A stretch of 64,000 bases of DNA from Methylobacterium sp. J-067. GTDB taxonomy: Bacteria > Pseudomonadota > Alphaproteobacteria > Rhizobiales > Beijerinckiaceae. Under the pieces are notes generated by a model. That model had not been told where the DNA came from. It was given only the letters and a program-made list of their open reading frames with translations, and made no database searches. Positions within the stretch are counted from its first letter, which is position 1; each line of letters starts with the position of its first letter. Positions 45,101 through 53,979 of the stretch are shown here, piece after piece. The stretch covers positions 16,887 through 80,886 of the forward strand of contig NZ_JAKSXZ010000040.1 of NCBI RefSeq assembly GCF_022829465.1, read 5' to 3'. A program made the translations under genes and the position numbers.

Positions 45101-46886
45101 CGCTCGGCCCGCGACCCTCGAGCCGGCGGAGCTGGCCCGCTTCCTGGGCGAGCGGGGACGCGCCGCGAGCTGGGGAGAGGGTGGCGCCGCTGAGGACGGC
45201 GCGACGGCGCTGCTGCCCGGCGGCACGATCGTCTTCGATCCAGCGACTACCGACCAACTCGTTGTCGAGGCCGAGATGGTGGCTCCCGGTCGCGAGACGC
45301 TTGACAGCGAGCCGCGCGCCCTGCCGCCGCAACTCGCGTCTCTGCCGCCCGAGCGGCTGCCGTTCCGGCTGACCGCCGACGGCCGGGCCCATTTCGGCTG
45401 GCCCGACGACCCGGAGCCGCGCCGGGGCCCGTCCGGCCTCGCGCCGCTGCAGGCGCGTCGCGTCGAGCTCCTGCGGATCACCAACATCCCCATTCCCGCC
45501 GACGCGCGCGCCGGCCGGCAGGAATTGTCGCTTGAGGAACTGTTCGCCGGCGCGAGCCCGAACTTCGCCGGCGTGAGCGTCGCCTACCAGCCGGCGCTGG
45601 AACAGCCGCAGGCCCGTCGGGTGCGGCTCTTCGTACGCGCCCTGCCGCGTCACGTCGCCCTCATCACCGCCTCACCCGAAAAGGACGCGTTGCCCGCGGT
45701 CGAGCGCTCTTTGGTCGGCCCGCCGAGCGGCATGCTGTGGGCGGCCGCGACTGCCCGCCCCGCGCCGGTTGTTCCGAAGGATTTCGGTCCAGACCTCGAC
45801 TGGCCGCCCCTGGTCCGTCGGCACGACGAGGGCGGGCTCACCATCGAAGGCGAGCGCCGCGTCGGCCTACGCCTGTGGTTGCGCCGCCCGTGGTTTTCCA
45901 GCGGTGAAGGCGAGCGTCTCGGGATCGTGCTTTGGCCGCCGCCGGCCTTCGCGCTCGCCGACGGGTCGACCGGATCCTTCGTCCCGGACGACGAGGCGCT
46001 GCAGGGGCTTCACCCGGGCGATCTCGGCCCCCTAGGCACCTTCGTCTCGTCCTGGGGTTACGACCCGCTCGGCGCCGAGCCGCCTCCCCCGGCCTCCCCG
46101 CCGCGGCCGGCCCCGCGCTGGTCTAACGCCTTCCTGGCGCGCGCCCATGTCGATCTCGGCTCGGATACCCGCTTCCACCCGCACCTGATGATGCCCGTGC
46201 CGGGACTCGCCGACGCCGAGAGCCTCGCCACCCAGGAGACAATGGCATCCGTCTCCGTCCTCAGCGCGCCGGTGCGCTTCGCGCACGAGCTGCCCGCGCC
46301 GCCCGGCGAGGGCCCGGACGCCTATATTGACCTGACCCTGAACCTGCCCACCTCGACGGACGCTCTGTTCCAGCTCGGCCTCGTGCGGGTGCAGGAGCAC
46401 GCCCGCCTCGACCGGCGCGCCCCGCCGGGGAGTGGCGCGCGATCCGGAATCCGGCTCTCCGCCCCGACACTCCTGCAGGGCCGGCTCCCACCCGTGCGCC
46501 GCTTCCGCGTTACCGTTACTCCGATGGCCGAGCGCCAGGGTACGGGCAAGCTTGTCAGCCTGATCGGCGTGACGCTGGCTGGGCCGGTCGCCGTCGACGG
46601 GCGTGGTGTGACCGGGCGCCGAGTCCGCATGGCGCTGACCGAGATCCTGGGCAACGACGAGGTGCCTGTGACGGGCGCGGACGGCCGGGACGCCGAGCTG
46701 CACTGGGTCGGCGGGGAAGCCGGTCACGGCATCGAGCACCGCGCGCTTGGCGGCGAGGAGCATTGGACAGGCGTCTTCCGCGTTCACGGGGACGTTCTGC
46801 GGGAAGAGCGGAGCCTCGTCGCGTCCATTAGCGAGGAGGCTTGGCTTCCGCGCTTCAACGTATCCGTGCCGCTGCGCGAGCAGTGA
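42147..46886 (+). CDS. Giant protein of unknown function (1579 residues)
   Basis: The start codon overlaps the stop of the first giant gene (ATGA), so translation is coupled. No signal peptide is visible at MTPATPLLHILPNGTHHRAK. The protein is acidic and rich in Pro, Ala and Asp, with many short beta strands and few long helices. Recurrent themes such as LDWPPLVRRHDEGGLTIEGE and VRFAHELPAPPGEGPDAYID suggest extended beta-sandwich modules. The C-terminus (LVASISEEAWLPRFNVSVPL) is compact. I know of no characterised homologue. It could be the partner or cargo of the Tat-signal giant, either exported with it or assembling on it. Confidence 0.82.
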   Translation: MTPATPLLHILPNGTHHRAKDGSTTLRLLLLLLPDKPHDPAAGEAAVPPRWPLDDWPSRAHAWFDALIAAGREVTLHDARDGAVIATGRIRSASHPVRPRDLHRIKGLWDGAVGGAPGLAELLGEATTSDLKVTTAEAIPAPTLEASLLLPLECARSALEAVGGPSGPLAGRPPVRPPMRSLAAIGRPWLGIAAPMVQLAAAGADVLTPELARRLAGPPDVAAWLAQRAAGAEDSAHPYARPIEPEAVAAAALGRGDEDLLWLSDRLHALHYASVTLPAADDPDLPAQTTAAGRRLHQLLASPALMRLFGWARDVLLEVPSLPERGETAIRCTLSPAADDPMPRAVAAVLDTATGGFFPAVKSDWLRLTGQSTTDPWAKTGLRVLSSKDGPRVYAGSIEPALSTESDHQCQINGRATRLVTGPLSLFPLRDAKPDENGTDDGTVLFATALAAPPRLHLGIDARDGTTTWYPTSARTVALSDPWLTGEDAAWPDAVLRSLTPDWLPAWERDAASVTDSTSYQGRGPDGKKLCETRDPRLAAYHGEDLGAPPNEMTPADVKHRPAGWQTNDVKLDPSHDLLVSQRIAVAPKADLAPLVFGWSYRLALAERTLGGGGAGLEHVRQVLAQGRSTLAWPPPDQPGFRFLRHEPIAKPVVLLTPDTPRDGGLEHKLQTSERMVLVHATAPRADDARTLDRTSRILLVPAIACAAAARHDVFDGDAEHTEIRVQDAQQRWVKVPVRIPPQGLRDAFIEGEPAVAGRSGVKQPARFRARRPGESHEIRQSPYYPDPAAALLVIRLAHPRDGHWLNEPPLVLRLRPPIEAKSSGAWPDVTPVRIDLVATKSTTAQRLADTGWHKVSVGSALRSRVVTVNLAPGEAVRLKAWLVPDAADLAAWFDVVERSIALSQAEAKACAGVGAGGALDDLAALIGNRACADGAAVDRAAAAFHAHLLTEPLPPIADTLGLDLIHACDTPILAPAFVPGTVGLARPATLEPAELARFLGERGRAASWGEGGAAEDGATALLPGGTIVFDPATTDQLVVEAEMVAPGRETLDSEPRALPPQLASLPPERLPFRLTADGRAHFGWPDDPEPRRGPSGLAPLQARRVELLRITNIPIPADARAGRQELSLEELFAGASPNFAGVSVAYQPALEQPQARRVRLFVRALPRHVALITASPEKDALPAVERSLVGPPSGMLWAAATARPAPVVPKDFGPDLDWPPLVRRHDEGGLTIEGERRVGLRLWLRRPWFSSGEGERLGIVLWPPPAFALADGSTGSFVPDDEALQGLHPGDLGPLGTFVSSWGYDPLGAEPPPPASPPRPAPRWSNAFLARAHVDLGSDTRFHPHLMMPVPGLADAESLATQETMASVSVLSAPVRFAHELPAPPGEGPDAYIDLTLNLPTSTDALFQLGLVRVQEHARLDRRAPPGSGARSGIRLSAPTLLQGRLPPVRRFRVTVTPMAERQGTGKLVSLIGVTLAGPVAVDGRGVTGRRVRMALTEILGNDEVPVTGADGRDAELHWVGGEAGHGIEHRALGGEEHWTGVFRVHGDVLREERSLVASISEEAWLPRFNVSVPLREQ

Positions 46887-47098
46887 TTTCCTAGACCTTT
46901 CGACCGGCCGCCCATGACCACGTTCGAACTCGGGGATGCGCCGAACGACCGGAAGCTGCCCTGCGCAAAGGGGCATTGATGGCAGGGGATGACGTCATGG
47001 AGAGCCAAAACATGCCTTGCGTCTTCGTGGAGAGCTCGCGATCGGAAAGGGAAGACGTCGCGGTAAGACGGCCCGATCTCGCGCTCCGATCCTCTCGG

Positions 47099-47881
47099 AT
47101 GCGAACCAGCCCGCTCGTGCAATACGTGACGATGGCTTTAATCGCCGGCATCGGCATGTCCTCGCCGTCACTCGCGGAATGCGCGAAGCTAGTTGCCTCC
47201 GCCGCTAACATGAAGCGAGCGAGCTGGTCCGAAATAGAGAGCTTTGAAGCTCCAAAATCGCTCAATCCCAAGATTGACATCGTCCAAACCATCAAGGGAA
47301 CTGGTCAAGGCAAATTGAACATCGATCAATATTCAATTGCCATAGACAAGAATGGACAGGAACCAAAATCACTTCTGAATGAAATTAGGCGCAATCTTTC
47401 GGGAATTGTGTTCAATGGTTCGAGCTATACAAACGTGACCCCCCTGGATGCCGACAGCAAAAAATTGTGGGAGTCAGACAACTACAAGGGGTCGATCATC
47501 GTATTTACGTTGGCGAGCATCCCGAACGTGATGGATCTCGAGACCGGAGCCGTTGTCGTATCGTGCCAATCCGACACGGATTTCTTGGTTTCGACGGTCA
47601 AGGTGGGTTCAGCCAACACCTATTCGAGTCCCGGTTGGCACCCTGTCTCAGGCAATCGAGCATTTGGTGTTCGGCAGACTGGCGACAACTCGCTGACCAT
47701 TTTTGTGAAGGCATCCGATCGTATCGTGAACGCCGGAATATTCAAGACCGTACTGCCGAACGAATTTGTTTTCACGCAAGGAAGCAAAGTTTGGATGAAC
47801 ATGCTGGACAACCTCAAGGCCAAGTACGCCAGTCGCAATCCCCGCGACGCTGCTTCTTTCTCCCAGAGGGTTGACTACTAA
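47099..47881 (+). CDS. Secreted protein of unknown function
   Basis: The chosen ATG gives a standard signal peptide (MRTSPLVQYVTMALIAGIGM, cleavage near SLAE). Upstream in-frame starts from 46976 would add 41 charged residues in front of it. The mature part of about 230 residues is of ordinary composition, with beta-rich segments (GSIIVFTLASIPNVMDLETG, NSLTIFVKASDRIV) and two cysteines. The gene is clearly less GC-rich than the giant genes before it, so its history may differ. It follows them by 212 bases on the same strand. Confidence 0.7.
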   Translation: MRTSPLVQYVTMALIAGIGMSSPSLAECAKLVASAANMKRASWSEIESFEAPKSLNPKIDIVQTIKGTGQGKLNIDQYSIAIDKNGQEPKSLLNEIRRNLSGIVFNGSSYTNVTPLDADSKKLWESDNYKGSIIVFTLASIPNVMDLETGAVVVSCQSDTDFLVSTVKVGSANTYSSPGWHPVSGNRAFGVRQTGDNSLTIFVKASDRIVNAGIFKTVLPNEFVFTQGSKVWMNMLDNLKAKYASRNPRDAASFSQRVDY

Positions 47882-48860
47882 TATCCGGTTCCGCGCACGC
47901 TCACGATTCTCGCGGGCGGTCGCAGCCGGCCAGCTCCGGTCGCGTTAGTGGGCGCCCCTGAACGATTGTGTTGGGTAGTTTCGCGGCGATCTAGTTTCGG
48001 ATCCAATTACGTCGAAGCAGAGGTTTGCGCCTTGAAAATACCTCGGCACGCGATGTCTAAGTAGGCTGAGACCTCAGCGGCTGATGGAACATCTCCTTCG
48101 AACAAAAGCGAGTTGTAAAACGAGCCTTAGAGTAACCCGACGTGACAGCGGACGATGATTAGGTACAGATCGACACGCCCGTCGGCGCGACGCTCGATTT
48201 CCTGACCGTGAGAGCCATGACGGCGGCATACCCGGACTGGGTGAAGTCGGTCGGTCAACGCGTGATGTTTGCGTGACGTTGCGACAGCGTGGTGGAAATT
48301 GATGAGACCTGCGCCCGCGTCATTACAGCCGGTTACGAAGGCCGGAAGCAGCCTTCGGACGCGTTTTGGGTGCAGCGGTCGTTACGCTCGTCGATCCAGA
48401 CGGCAATCATGCAGATTTGTTCGCCGCTAACGCGCTGGAAGCCGAATAACAATCCCTACGCCATTCAAAGGCTGACGACGGTAAGTGCGGCGAAATCTGA
48501 CAGGCACGCATCCCTTGCGGCGTGTCCGCCTCCGCGACAATAGCGCTTTGCTTTGAACGGCTGGATTAGATCGGAAGCTGCACGTCCGCTTTTCTAGCAG
48601 ACGGCTTCTGAAGCAGACCAGCGGCTTTCGGCCAGTTTCAGTCACGCCGATTGGCGCCTCTGAATGACCGGGCTGGGTGGTTTCCTGTCCTTCTGCTCTT
48701 GGGTGCTAAGATCAAAGAGCGGACGTCCGGGGTCCGACAGAAACTGGCTGAAAGCGGCATGCCTGCTTCGAAGCAGTCTTGGCCGAGAAGGCGGCGTACT
48801 CCCACAACAGATGCCGCTCGCCACGATGACGACAGCCGCCTTTTGCCAAACAATCCACGA
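47882..48860. other. Gene-free stretch with dispersed repeats
   Basis: No convincing complete gene is present. A short frame around 48155-48276 (ATLDFLTVRAMTAAYPDWVK) may be a gene fragment. From 48580 onward there are several degenerate copies of the GTCCGCTTT...TTTCGGCCAG element, in both orientations. The region separates the giant block from the mxa neighbourhood. Confidence 0.45.
48584..48635 (+). repeat. 52-bp imperfect direct repeat, right copy
   Basis: This is the partner of the element at 33644-33695, in the same orientation and about 14.9 kb away. Its end blocks GTCCGCTTTTCTAGC and GCTTTCGGCCAG are exact matches, while the 25-base centre is diverged. Further degenerate relatives follow to about 48800. 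Confidence 0.6.
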
Positions 48861-49676
48861 TCACCGCGCACGTCTACGCGTCGTTGCCAGTGCAGCGGTG
48901 AGTTGCCCTTCAAACAGTAAAGCCGAGCCGTAGTGGAATTCGGGGTCGAACGCGTGCTTGGCATTCATCACCGAGGAAGCACTTTGCATCGCGAGCAACC
49001 GCCCGCCTTCATCGAACAGCCCCGATCCGGATCCGCCATAACCGTCGTTGCAATCGTGGCGGATGCGCCGGATGCCATCCTCGCCCGGCGGATCGATGCG
49101 ACGGACGGTGCAGTGCTCCAGGCTGCTCTCGCCCCGGTAGTTCTCGTGGCCCGCGGGGGACACCATGGTCACCGAGAGGGAAACGTCCCCAGTCGGCAGG
49201 TCGGGGGGCTGCGGCAGGGGCTGGGGGGGCACATCTGCCGGGGTGGCGAGGCGCAGGATGGCCCAGTCGTCGGTGATGTGCAGGGCAGTGGCGTCCGGGG
49301 CTGTCCCGAGGTGGAGGCTGTCGGGCACGAAATCGTAGTTGCGGCCCGCAATCTGGAAATAGCAGTCCGAGACCTGCCGGGTCGTCTCCAGGCGACGGCT
49401 GCGGAAGTTGTGGGCGTTGAGAACGACGATCGTGGGATCGGCGATCAGCCACGCCGCCGCCGCTCGCCGTGGGACCCCGTCCGGCCGACGGCACCAGAGG
49501 ACGCCGGCGCCCTTGTAGCGGTCGAGATCGGCGCCGGTGAGATCGCGTCGTCCGTCCTTCGGATAGAGGGCGGCCAGCCGAGGCTCGCCCTGTGACGCAC
49601 TGGGGAGGCCAAGCAGTGCGGCAGCCAGCAGCGGGAGCCTTCGGGTCCACCAGTGCCAAGCCTGCACGCGTCCCAT
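48861..49676 (-). CDS. Secreted trypsin-like serine protease
   Basis: From the ATG at 49676 the protein has 271 residues and an N-terminal export signal (RRLPLLAAALLGLPSASQGE). The catalytic triad of the chymotrypsin fold can be traced: His in VVLNAHNFRSR, Asp in ITDDWAILRL and Ser in DGYGGSGSGLFDEGG. The cysteine pairs around these sites suggest disulfides and a periplasmic or extracellular location. It diverges from mxaF with 335 bases between. Its target is unknown; maturation of an exported neighbour is one possibility. Confidence 0.85.
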   Translation of the reverse strand: MGRVQAWHWWTRRLPLLAAALLGLPSASQGEPRLAALYPKDGRRDLTGADLDRYKGAGVLWCRRPDGVPRRAAAAWLIADPTIVVLNAHNFRSRRLETTRQVSDCYFQIAGRNYDFVPDSLHLGTAPDATALHITDDWAILRLATPADVPPQPLPQPPDLPTGDVSLSVTMVSPAGHENYRGESSLEHCTVRRIDPPGEDGIRRIRHDCNDGYGGSGSGLFDEGGRLLAMQSASSVMNAKHAFDPEFHYGSALLFEGQLTAALATTRRRAR

Positions 49677-50011
49677 CTCGCCCCCGCCATGACCGCGCCG
49701 CCGGTGAAAAGCCCAATGGTTGAGCATGCGCCGCGCCGCCGTCAAGCAGTTCAGACGAATTCCATACTATCCGCGACCTATTGCCGATTTATCCCGCGAA
49801 CAAATAACCGACATCCTAGAGACAATTCCGAGGTTCACTCTGTAAAAATGACAAGCGATTGCGGTTGTAATAAGTCTTTTATAAGAAGCTTGCTCCTGTA
49901 AGTTCTTGTAATCGACGAGCAGCCACAGAGATGGACTTAGTGTTTGTCTCGCATCGCACAAACATCTGCCGCGAGGCCTGAAGGCGCGGCGGCTTGGCGA
50001 GGAGATGCACA
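49677..50011. other. Intergenic region holding the mxaF promoter
   Basis: This divergent region is AT-rich compared with the genes, especially 49780-49920. The strong, regulated mxaF promoter should lie here, with a long untranslated leader as described for Methylobacterium. I could not place the -35/-10 boxes with confidence. A ribosome-binding site (GAGGAG) precedes the mxaF ATG. Confidence 0.6.
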
Positions 50012-51901
50012 ATGAGATTGGGAAGGCTTTCACGGTCGGTGTCGATCCTGACCCTGGCCCTGGCCACGCCGGTCGGTCTGGTGGGGGGCGCCAGCGCCAA
50101 CGACAAGCTCGTCGAGATGTCGAAAAGCGACGACAACTGGGTGATGCCCGGTAAGAACTATGACTCGAACAATTTCAGCGATCTGACTCAGGTCAATAAG
50201 ACCAACGTCAAGCAGCTGAAGCCGGCCTGGACGTTCTCGACCGGCCTGCTCAACGGCCACGAGGGTGCGCCCCTGGTCGTGAATGGCAAGATGTACATCC
50301 ACACCTCGTTCCCGAACTACACCTTCGCCCTCGATCTGGACGATCCGGGCCATATCCTCTGGCAGGACAAGCCGAAGCAGAACCCGGCCGCGCGCTCGGT
50401 CGCCTGCTGCGATCTCGTCAACCGGGGCCTCGCCTACTGGCCCGGCGACGGCAAGACGCCGCCGCTGATCCTGAAGACCCTCCTCGATGGCAACGTCGCG
50501 GCGCTCAATGCCAATACCGGCGAGACCGTGTGGAAGGTCGAGAACTCCGACATCAAGGTCGGCTCGACCCTGACGATCGCCCCCTATGTCGTGAAGGACA
50601 AGGTGATCATCGGCTCCTCGGGCGCCGAGCTCGGCGTGCGCGGCTACCTGACCGCCTATGACGTCAAGACCGGTGCCCAGGTGTGGCGCGCCTACGCGAC
50701 GGGTCCGGACCAGGATCTGCTGCTCGCCGACGACTTTAACATCAAGAACGCCCATTACGGCCAGAAGAACCTCGGCACGACGACCTGGGAGGGCGATGCC
50801 TGGAAGATCGGCGGCGGCACCAACTGGGGCTGGTACGCCTACGATCCCGGCACGAACATGATCTACTTCGGCACCGGCAACCCGGCGCCGTGGAACGAGA
50901 CCATGCGTCCGGGCGACAACAAGTGGACCATGACCATCTTCGGCCGCGACGCCGATACCGGTCAGGCGCATTTCGGTTACCAGAAGACGCCTCACGACGA
51001 GTGGGACTATGCCGGCGTCAACGTGATGATGCTGTCCGAACAGAAGGACAAGGACGGGAAGATGAGGAAGCTCCTCACCCACCCGGACCGCAACGGCATC
51101 GTCTACACCCTCGACCGGACGGACGGCTCCCTCGTCTCGGCCAACAAGATCGACGACACGGTTAACGTGTTTAAGTCGGTAGATCTGAAGACCGGCACCC
51201 CGGTGCGCGATCCGGAATACGGCACCCGGATGGACCACCTCGCCAAGGACATCTGTCCCTCGGCGATGGGCTACCACAACCAGGGCCACGATTCCTACGA
51301 TCCGAAGCGTGAAGCCTTCTTCATGGGCATCAACCACATCTGCATGGATTGGGAGCCCTTCATGCTGCCCTACCGGGCGGGACAGTTCTTCGTCGGTGCG
51401 ACGCTGAACATGTATCCGGGTCCGAAGGGTGATCGGCAGAACTACGAAGGTCTCGGCCAGATCAAGAGCTACAACGCCATCACCGGCAAGTTCAACTGGG
51501 AGAAGATGGAGCGCTTCGCGGTCTGGGGCGGCACGACGGCGACAGCCGGCAACATCGTGCTCTACGGAACCCTCGACGGCTTCATCAAGGCCCGTGACTC
51601 GGACAACGGCGATCTGCTCTGGAAGTTCAAGCTTCCCTCGGGCGCGATCGGCTACCCGATCACCTACACCCACAAGGGCACGCAGTACGTCGCCATCAAC
51701 TACGGCGTCGGCGGCTGGCCTGGCGTGGGCCTGGTGTTCGACCTGCAGGATCCGACGGCCGGTCTCGGCGCGGTCGGCGCGTTCAAGAAGCTCGCCAACT
51801 ACACCCAGATGGGCGGCGGCGTGATCGTGTTCTCCCTCGACGGCAAAGGTCCCTATGACGACCCGAACGTCGGCGAATACCAGCAGGCGGCCGTAAAGTA
51901 G
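50012..51901 (+). CDS. mxaF: Methanol dehydrogenase large subunit (PQQ, calcium type)
   Basis: The 629-residue precursor oxidises methanol to formaldehyde in the periplasm using PQQ. A signal peptide ends near GASAN. The eight-bladed propeller begins with [20 protein letters not shown]. The unusual adjacent disulfide Cys132-Cys133 is in SVACCDLVN. The active site EWDYAGVN has Asp332 with Ala334 two residues on. Lanthanide XoxF enzymes have Asp at the latter position, so this is MxaF. The ATG at 50012 was chosen because it sits behind GAGGAG; an upstream ATG at 49994 is less likely. It heads the mxa operon and is followed by a stable hairpin. Confidence 0.98.
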   Translation: MRLGRLSRSVSILTLALATPVGLVGGASANDKLVEMSKSDDNWVMPGKNYDSNNFSDLTQVNKTNVKQLKPAWTFSTGLLNGHEGAPLVVNGKMYIHTSFPNYTFALDLDDPGHILWQDKPKQNPAARSVACCDLVNRGLAYWPGDGKTPPLILKTLLDGNVAALNANTGETVWKVENSDIKVGSTLTIAPYVVKDKVIIGSSGAELGVRGYLTAYDVKTGAQVWRAYATGPDQDLLLADDFNIKNAHYGQKNLGTTTWEGDAWKIGGGTNWGWYAYDPGTNMIYFGTGNPAPWNETMRPGDNKWTMTIFGRDADTGQAHFGYQKTPHDEWDYAGVNVMMLSEQKDKDGKMRKLLTHPDRNGIVYTLDRTDGSLVSANKIDDTVNVFKSVDLKTGTPVRDPEYGTRMDHLAKDICPSAMGYHNQGHDSYDPKREAFFMGINHICMDWEPFMLPYRAGQFFVGATLNMYPGPKGDRQNYEGLGQIKSYNAITGKFNWEKMERFAVWGGTTATAGNIVLYGTLDGFIKARDSDNGDLLWKFKLPSGAIGYPITYTHKGTQYVAINYGVGGWPGVGLVFDLQDPTAGLGAVGAFKKLANYTQMGGGVIVFSLDGKGPYDDPNVGEYQQAAVK

Positions 51902-51914
51902 GCCTCACAAAGTT

Positions 51915-51938
51915 CCCGCCGGCCTTCGGGCCGGCGGG
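51915..51938 (+). terminator. Perfect hairpin with UUCG loop after mxaF
   Basis: CCCGCCGGCC (51915-51924) pairs perfectly with GGCCGGCGGG (51929-51938) around a TTCG tetraloop, 13 bases after the mxaF stop. No T-run follows, so partial termination or 3'-end stabilisation of the mxaF message is more likely than full termination, since mxaJ follows without an evident promoter. Confidence 0.7.
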
Positions 51939-52037
51939 GCCCCATCCCGACACGACCGCCAGAGCCCCGGGGCACGCCAGTCCCACTCAAGGGCCGGCGC
52001 GCCGGCAATCAGAAAACGACATCAGGGATCGGAACTC

Positions 52038-52952
52038 ATGCTGTTCCTCAGCGGGCCCTTGCGCGCGGCGACCTGTGCCGCCGCCCTCCTGACACTGGCG
52101 GCCCTGCCGCTCAGTACTCAAACGCAAGCGCAGGAATCCGAGGCGCAGGCCGACCGGACCGACGCGCCTAAGCTCCCGGCGGCGCCTCCGGCAGACCCGT
52201 CGACGCTGCGGATCTGTGCGTCCGAGAAGCAGCCGCCCCTGTCCATGCAGGACGGCTCCGGCCTGGAGAACCGCATCGCCACCGCCGTCGCCGAGGCGAT
52301 GGGCCGGAAGCCGGTCTTCGTCTGGATTGCCAAGCCCGCGATCTACCTCGTCCGCGACGGCCTGGAGAAGAAGCTCTGCGACGTGGTCGTCGGCCTCGAC
52401 AGCGACGACCCGCGGGTGCTCACGACCAAGCCCTACTACCGCAGCGGCTATGTCTTCCTCACCCGCGCCGACGGCGACCTCGACATCAAGTCCTGGTCCG
52501 ACCCGCGGCTGAAGACGATCGACCACATGGTCGTCCCCTTCGGCTCACCCGGTGAGGCGATGCTCAAGGATATCGGCCGCTACGAGGAGGATATGGCCTA
52601 CCTCTACTCGCTGGTGAACTTCCGCGCGCCGCGCAACCAGTACACGCAGATCGATCCCGCCCGCCTCGTGAACGAGGTGGCCGGCGGCAAGGCTGCGGTC
52701 GGCGTCGCCTTCGCCCCGGACATCGCCCGCTACGTCAAGGACTCGACGGTCCCGCTGCGGATGAACCCCGTGCCGAACGACACGGTGAGCAGCGACGGCC
52801 GCAAGATGCCCCAGGCCTTCGACCAGTCCATGGGCGTCCGCAAGGACGACACCGCGCTCCGCGACGCTCTCGACGCCGCCATCCCCAAGGCGAAGCCGCA
52901 GGTCGATGCCATCCTGAAGCAGGACGGCGTCCCGGTCATCGCGACTAACTGA
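52038..52952 (+). CDS. mxaJ: MxaJ, periplasmic methanol dehydrogenase accessory protein
   Basis: The 304-residue precursor has a signal peptide (LRAATCAAALLTLAALPLST) and the fold of a periplasmic solute-binding protein family 3. It begins LRICASEKQPPLSMQDGSGL, with RVLTTKPYYRSGYVFLTR in the second lobe. MxaJ associates with methanol dehydrogenase and is required for its activity, acting as a chaperone-like factor. Its place directly after mxaF matches the conserved order. A hairpin separates it from mxaF. Confidence 0.95.
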   Translation: MLFLSGPLRAATCAAALLTLAALPLSTQTQAQESEAQADRTDAPKLPAAPPADPSTLRICASEKQPPLSMQDGSGLENRIATAVAEAMGRKPVFVWIAKPAIYLVRDGLEKKLCDVVVGLDSDDPRVLTTKPYYRSGYVFLTRADGDLDIKSWSDPRLKTIDHMVVPFGSPGEAMLKDIGRYEEDMAYLYSLVNFRAPRNQYTQIDPARLVNEVAGGKAAVGVAFAPDIARYVKDSTVPLRMNPVPNDTVSSDGRKMPQAFDQSMGVRKDDTALRDALDAAIPKAKPQVDAILKQDGVPVIATN

Positions 52953-52982
52953 CCTTCGCCCCCACTCCTCATCACTTCAGAA

Positions 52983-53594
52983 ATGCGAAATCTTCGGATG
53001 ATCGGATCGACGCGTATCCTGACAATGGCGGCCGCCCTCGGCCTCGGCACCGCGGTGCTGGCGGGGGCGGTGTTAGCCCAGCCCCAGGCGGGCGCCCAGA
53101 GCGGCATCGTCTTCCGCAACATCATCACCGGCGAGGCGATGGACACCCACGAGGGCAAGGCCGGTGGCCGGGACACCCAGGCGGTCAAGACGTTCTTCCA
53201 AACGGGGCAGAACATCTACATCGACGACAAGTCCTGCTTGCGGAACGGCGAGAGCCTGTTCCTGACCTCGTGTTCGGGCTGCCACGGACACCTCGCCGAG
53301 GGCAAGGTCGGCCCCGGTCTCAACGACAATTACTGGACCTACCCGGCCAACACGGAAGATGTCGGCCTGTTCTCGACCCTGTGGGGCGGTGCCAACGGCA
53401 TGATGGGCCCCCACAATGAGGATTTGAACCCCGACGAGATGCTGCAGGTCATCGCCTGGATCCGGCATCTCTACACCGGTCCGGTCAAGGATGCGGCGTG
53501 GCTCACCGACGAGCAGAAGAAGAACTACACGCCGTTCAAGGAAGGCGAGACCTTCGCCAAGGACGCCCCCGGCCAGTGCAAGCCGCTGGAGTGA
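52983..53594 (+). CDS. mxaG: Cytochrome cL, electron acceptor of methanol dehydrogenase
   Basis: The 203-residue precursor has a signal peptide ending in VLAQ and one haem-binding motif, Cys97-Ser-Gly-Cys100-His101. The axial Met is probably in LNPDEMLQVIAW or in the NGMMGPH segment. The long N- and C-terminal extensions around the haem domain are typical of cytochrome cL rather than ordinary class I cytochromes. It takes electrons from the PQQ enzyme and passes them to cytochrome cH. The gene follows mxaJ by 30 bases. Confidence 0.96.
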   Translation: MRNLRMIGSTRILTMAAALGLGTAVLAGAVLAQPQAGAQSGIVFRNIITGEAMDTHEGKAGGRDTQAVKTFFQTGQNIYIDDKSCLRNGESLFLTSCSGCHGHLAEGKVGPGLNDNYWTYPANTEDVGLFSTLWGGANGMMGPHNEDLNPDEMLQVIAWIRHLYTGPVKDAAWLTDEQKKNYTPFKEGETFAKDAPGQCKPLE

Positions 53595-53677
53595 GCGTCC
53601 GCGCGGAGCGACGTCCCGGCAAGGGGCGAGCGAACGGCCCTCAAGGCCGCCCTGGGGAGAGAACGAGGAGAGCTGAC

Positions 53678-53971
53678 ATGCGCAAGACGGTGATGATGGC
53701 GGCGGTGATCGCCGGTGCGGCCCTGCTCGCGGGCCCGGCCTCGGCCTATGACGGGCAGAAGTGCAAGGCGCCCGGCAATTGCTGGGAACCGAAGCCCGGC
53801 TTCCCCGAGAAGGTCGCGGGTTCGAAGTACGACCCGAAGCACGACCCGAAGGAACTCTCGAAGCAAGCCGATTCCATCAAGGCGATGGAAGAGCGCAACA
53901 AGAAGCGCATCGAGAACGCCAAGAAGACCGGCAAGTTCGAATACGACGTCGCCAAGATCTCGGCGAACTGA
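53678..53971 (+). CDS. mxaI: Methanol dehydrogenase small (beta) subunit
   Basis: The 97-residue precursor has a signal peptide (MRKTVMMAAVIAGAALLAGP, ending ASA). The mature chain YDGQKCKAPGNCWEPKPGFP is followed by a lysine-rich long helix (SIKAMEERNKKRIENAKKTG). Two cysteines form the known disulfide. It wraps around MxaF in the alpha2-beta2 enzyme. It starts 83 bases after mxaG, behind a purine-rich GAGGAGAG site, and a hairpin follows it. Confidence 0.97.
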   Translation: MRKTVMMAAVIAGAALLAGPASAYDGQKCKAPGNCWEPKPGFPEKVAGSKYDPKHDPKELSKQADSIKAMEERNKKRIENAKKTGKFEYDVAKISAN

Positions 53972-53979
53972 GACTGAGC

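Noticed and set aside
48289..48543. Short frame of 84 codons in the repeat-rich gap
   Set aside because: It has no motif, lies among degenerate repeats, and has no ribosome-binding site I could see.
50012..51901. Assignment as lanthanide-dependent XoxF
   Set aside because: The active-site motif is Asp-Tyr-Ala, not Asp-x-Asp, and the mxaJGI neighbours fit MxaF.
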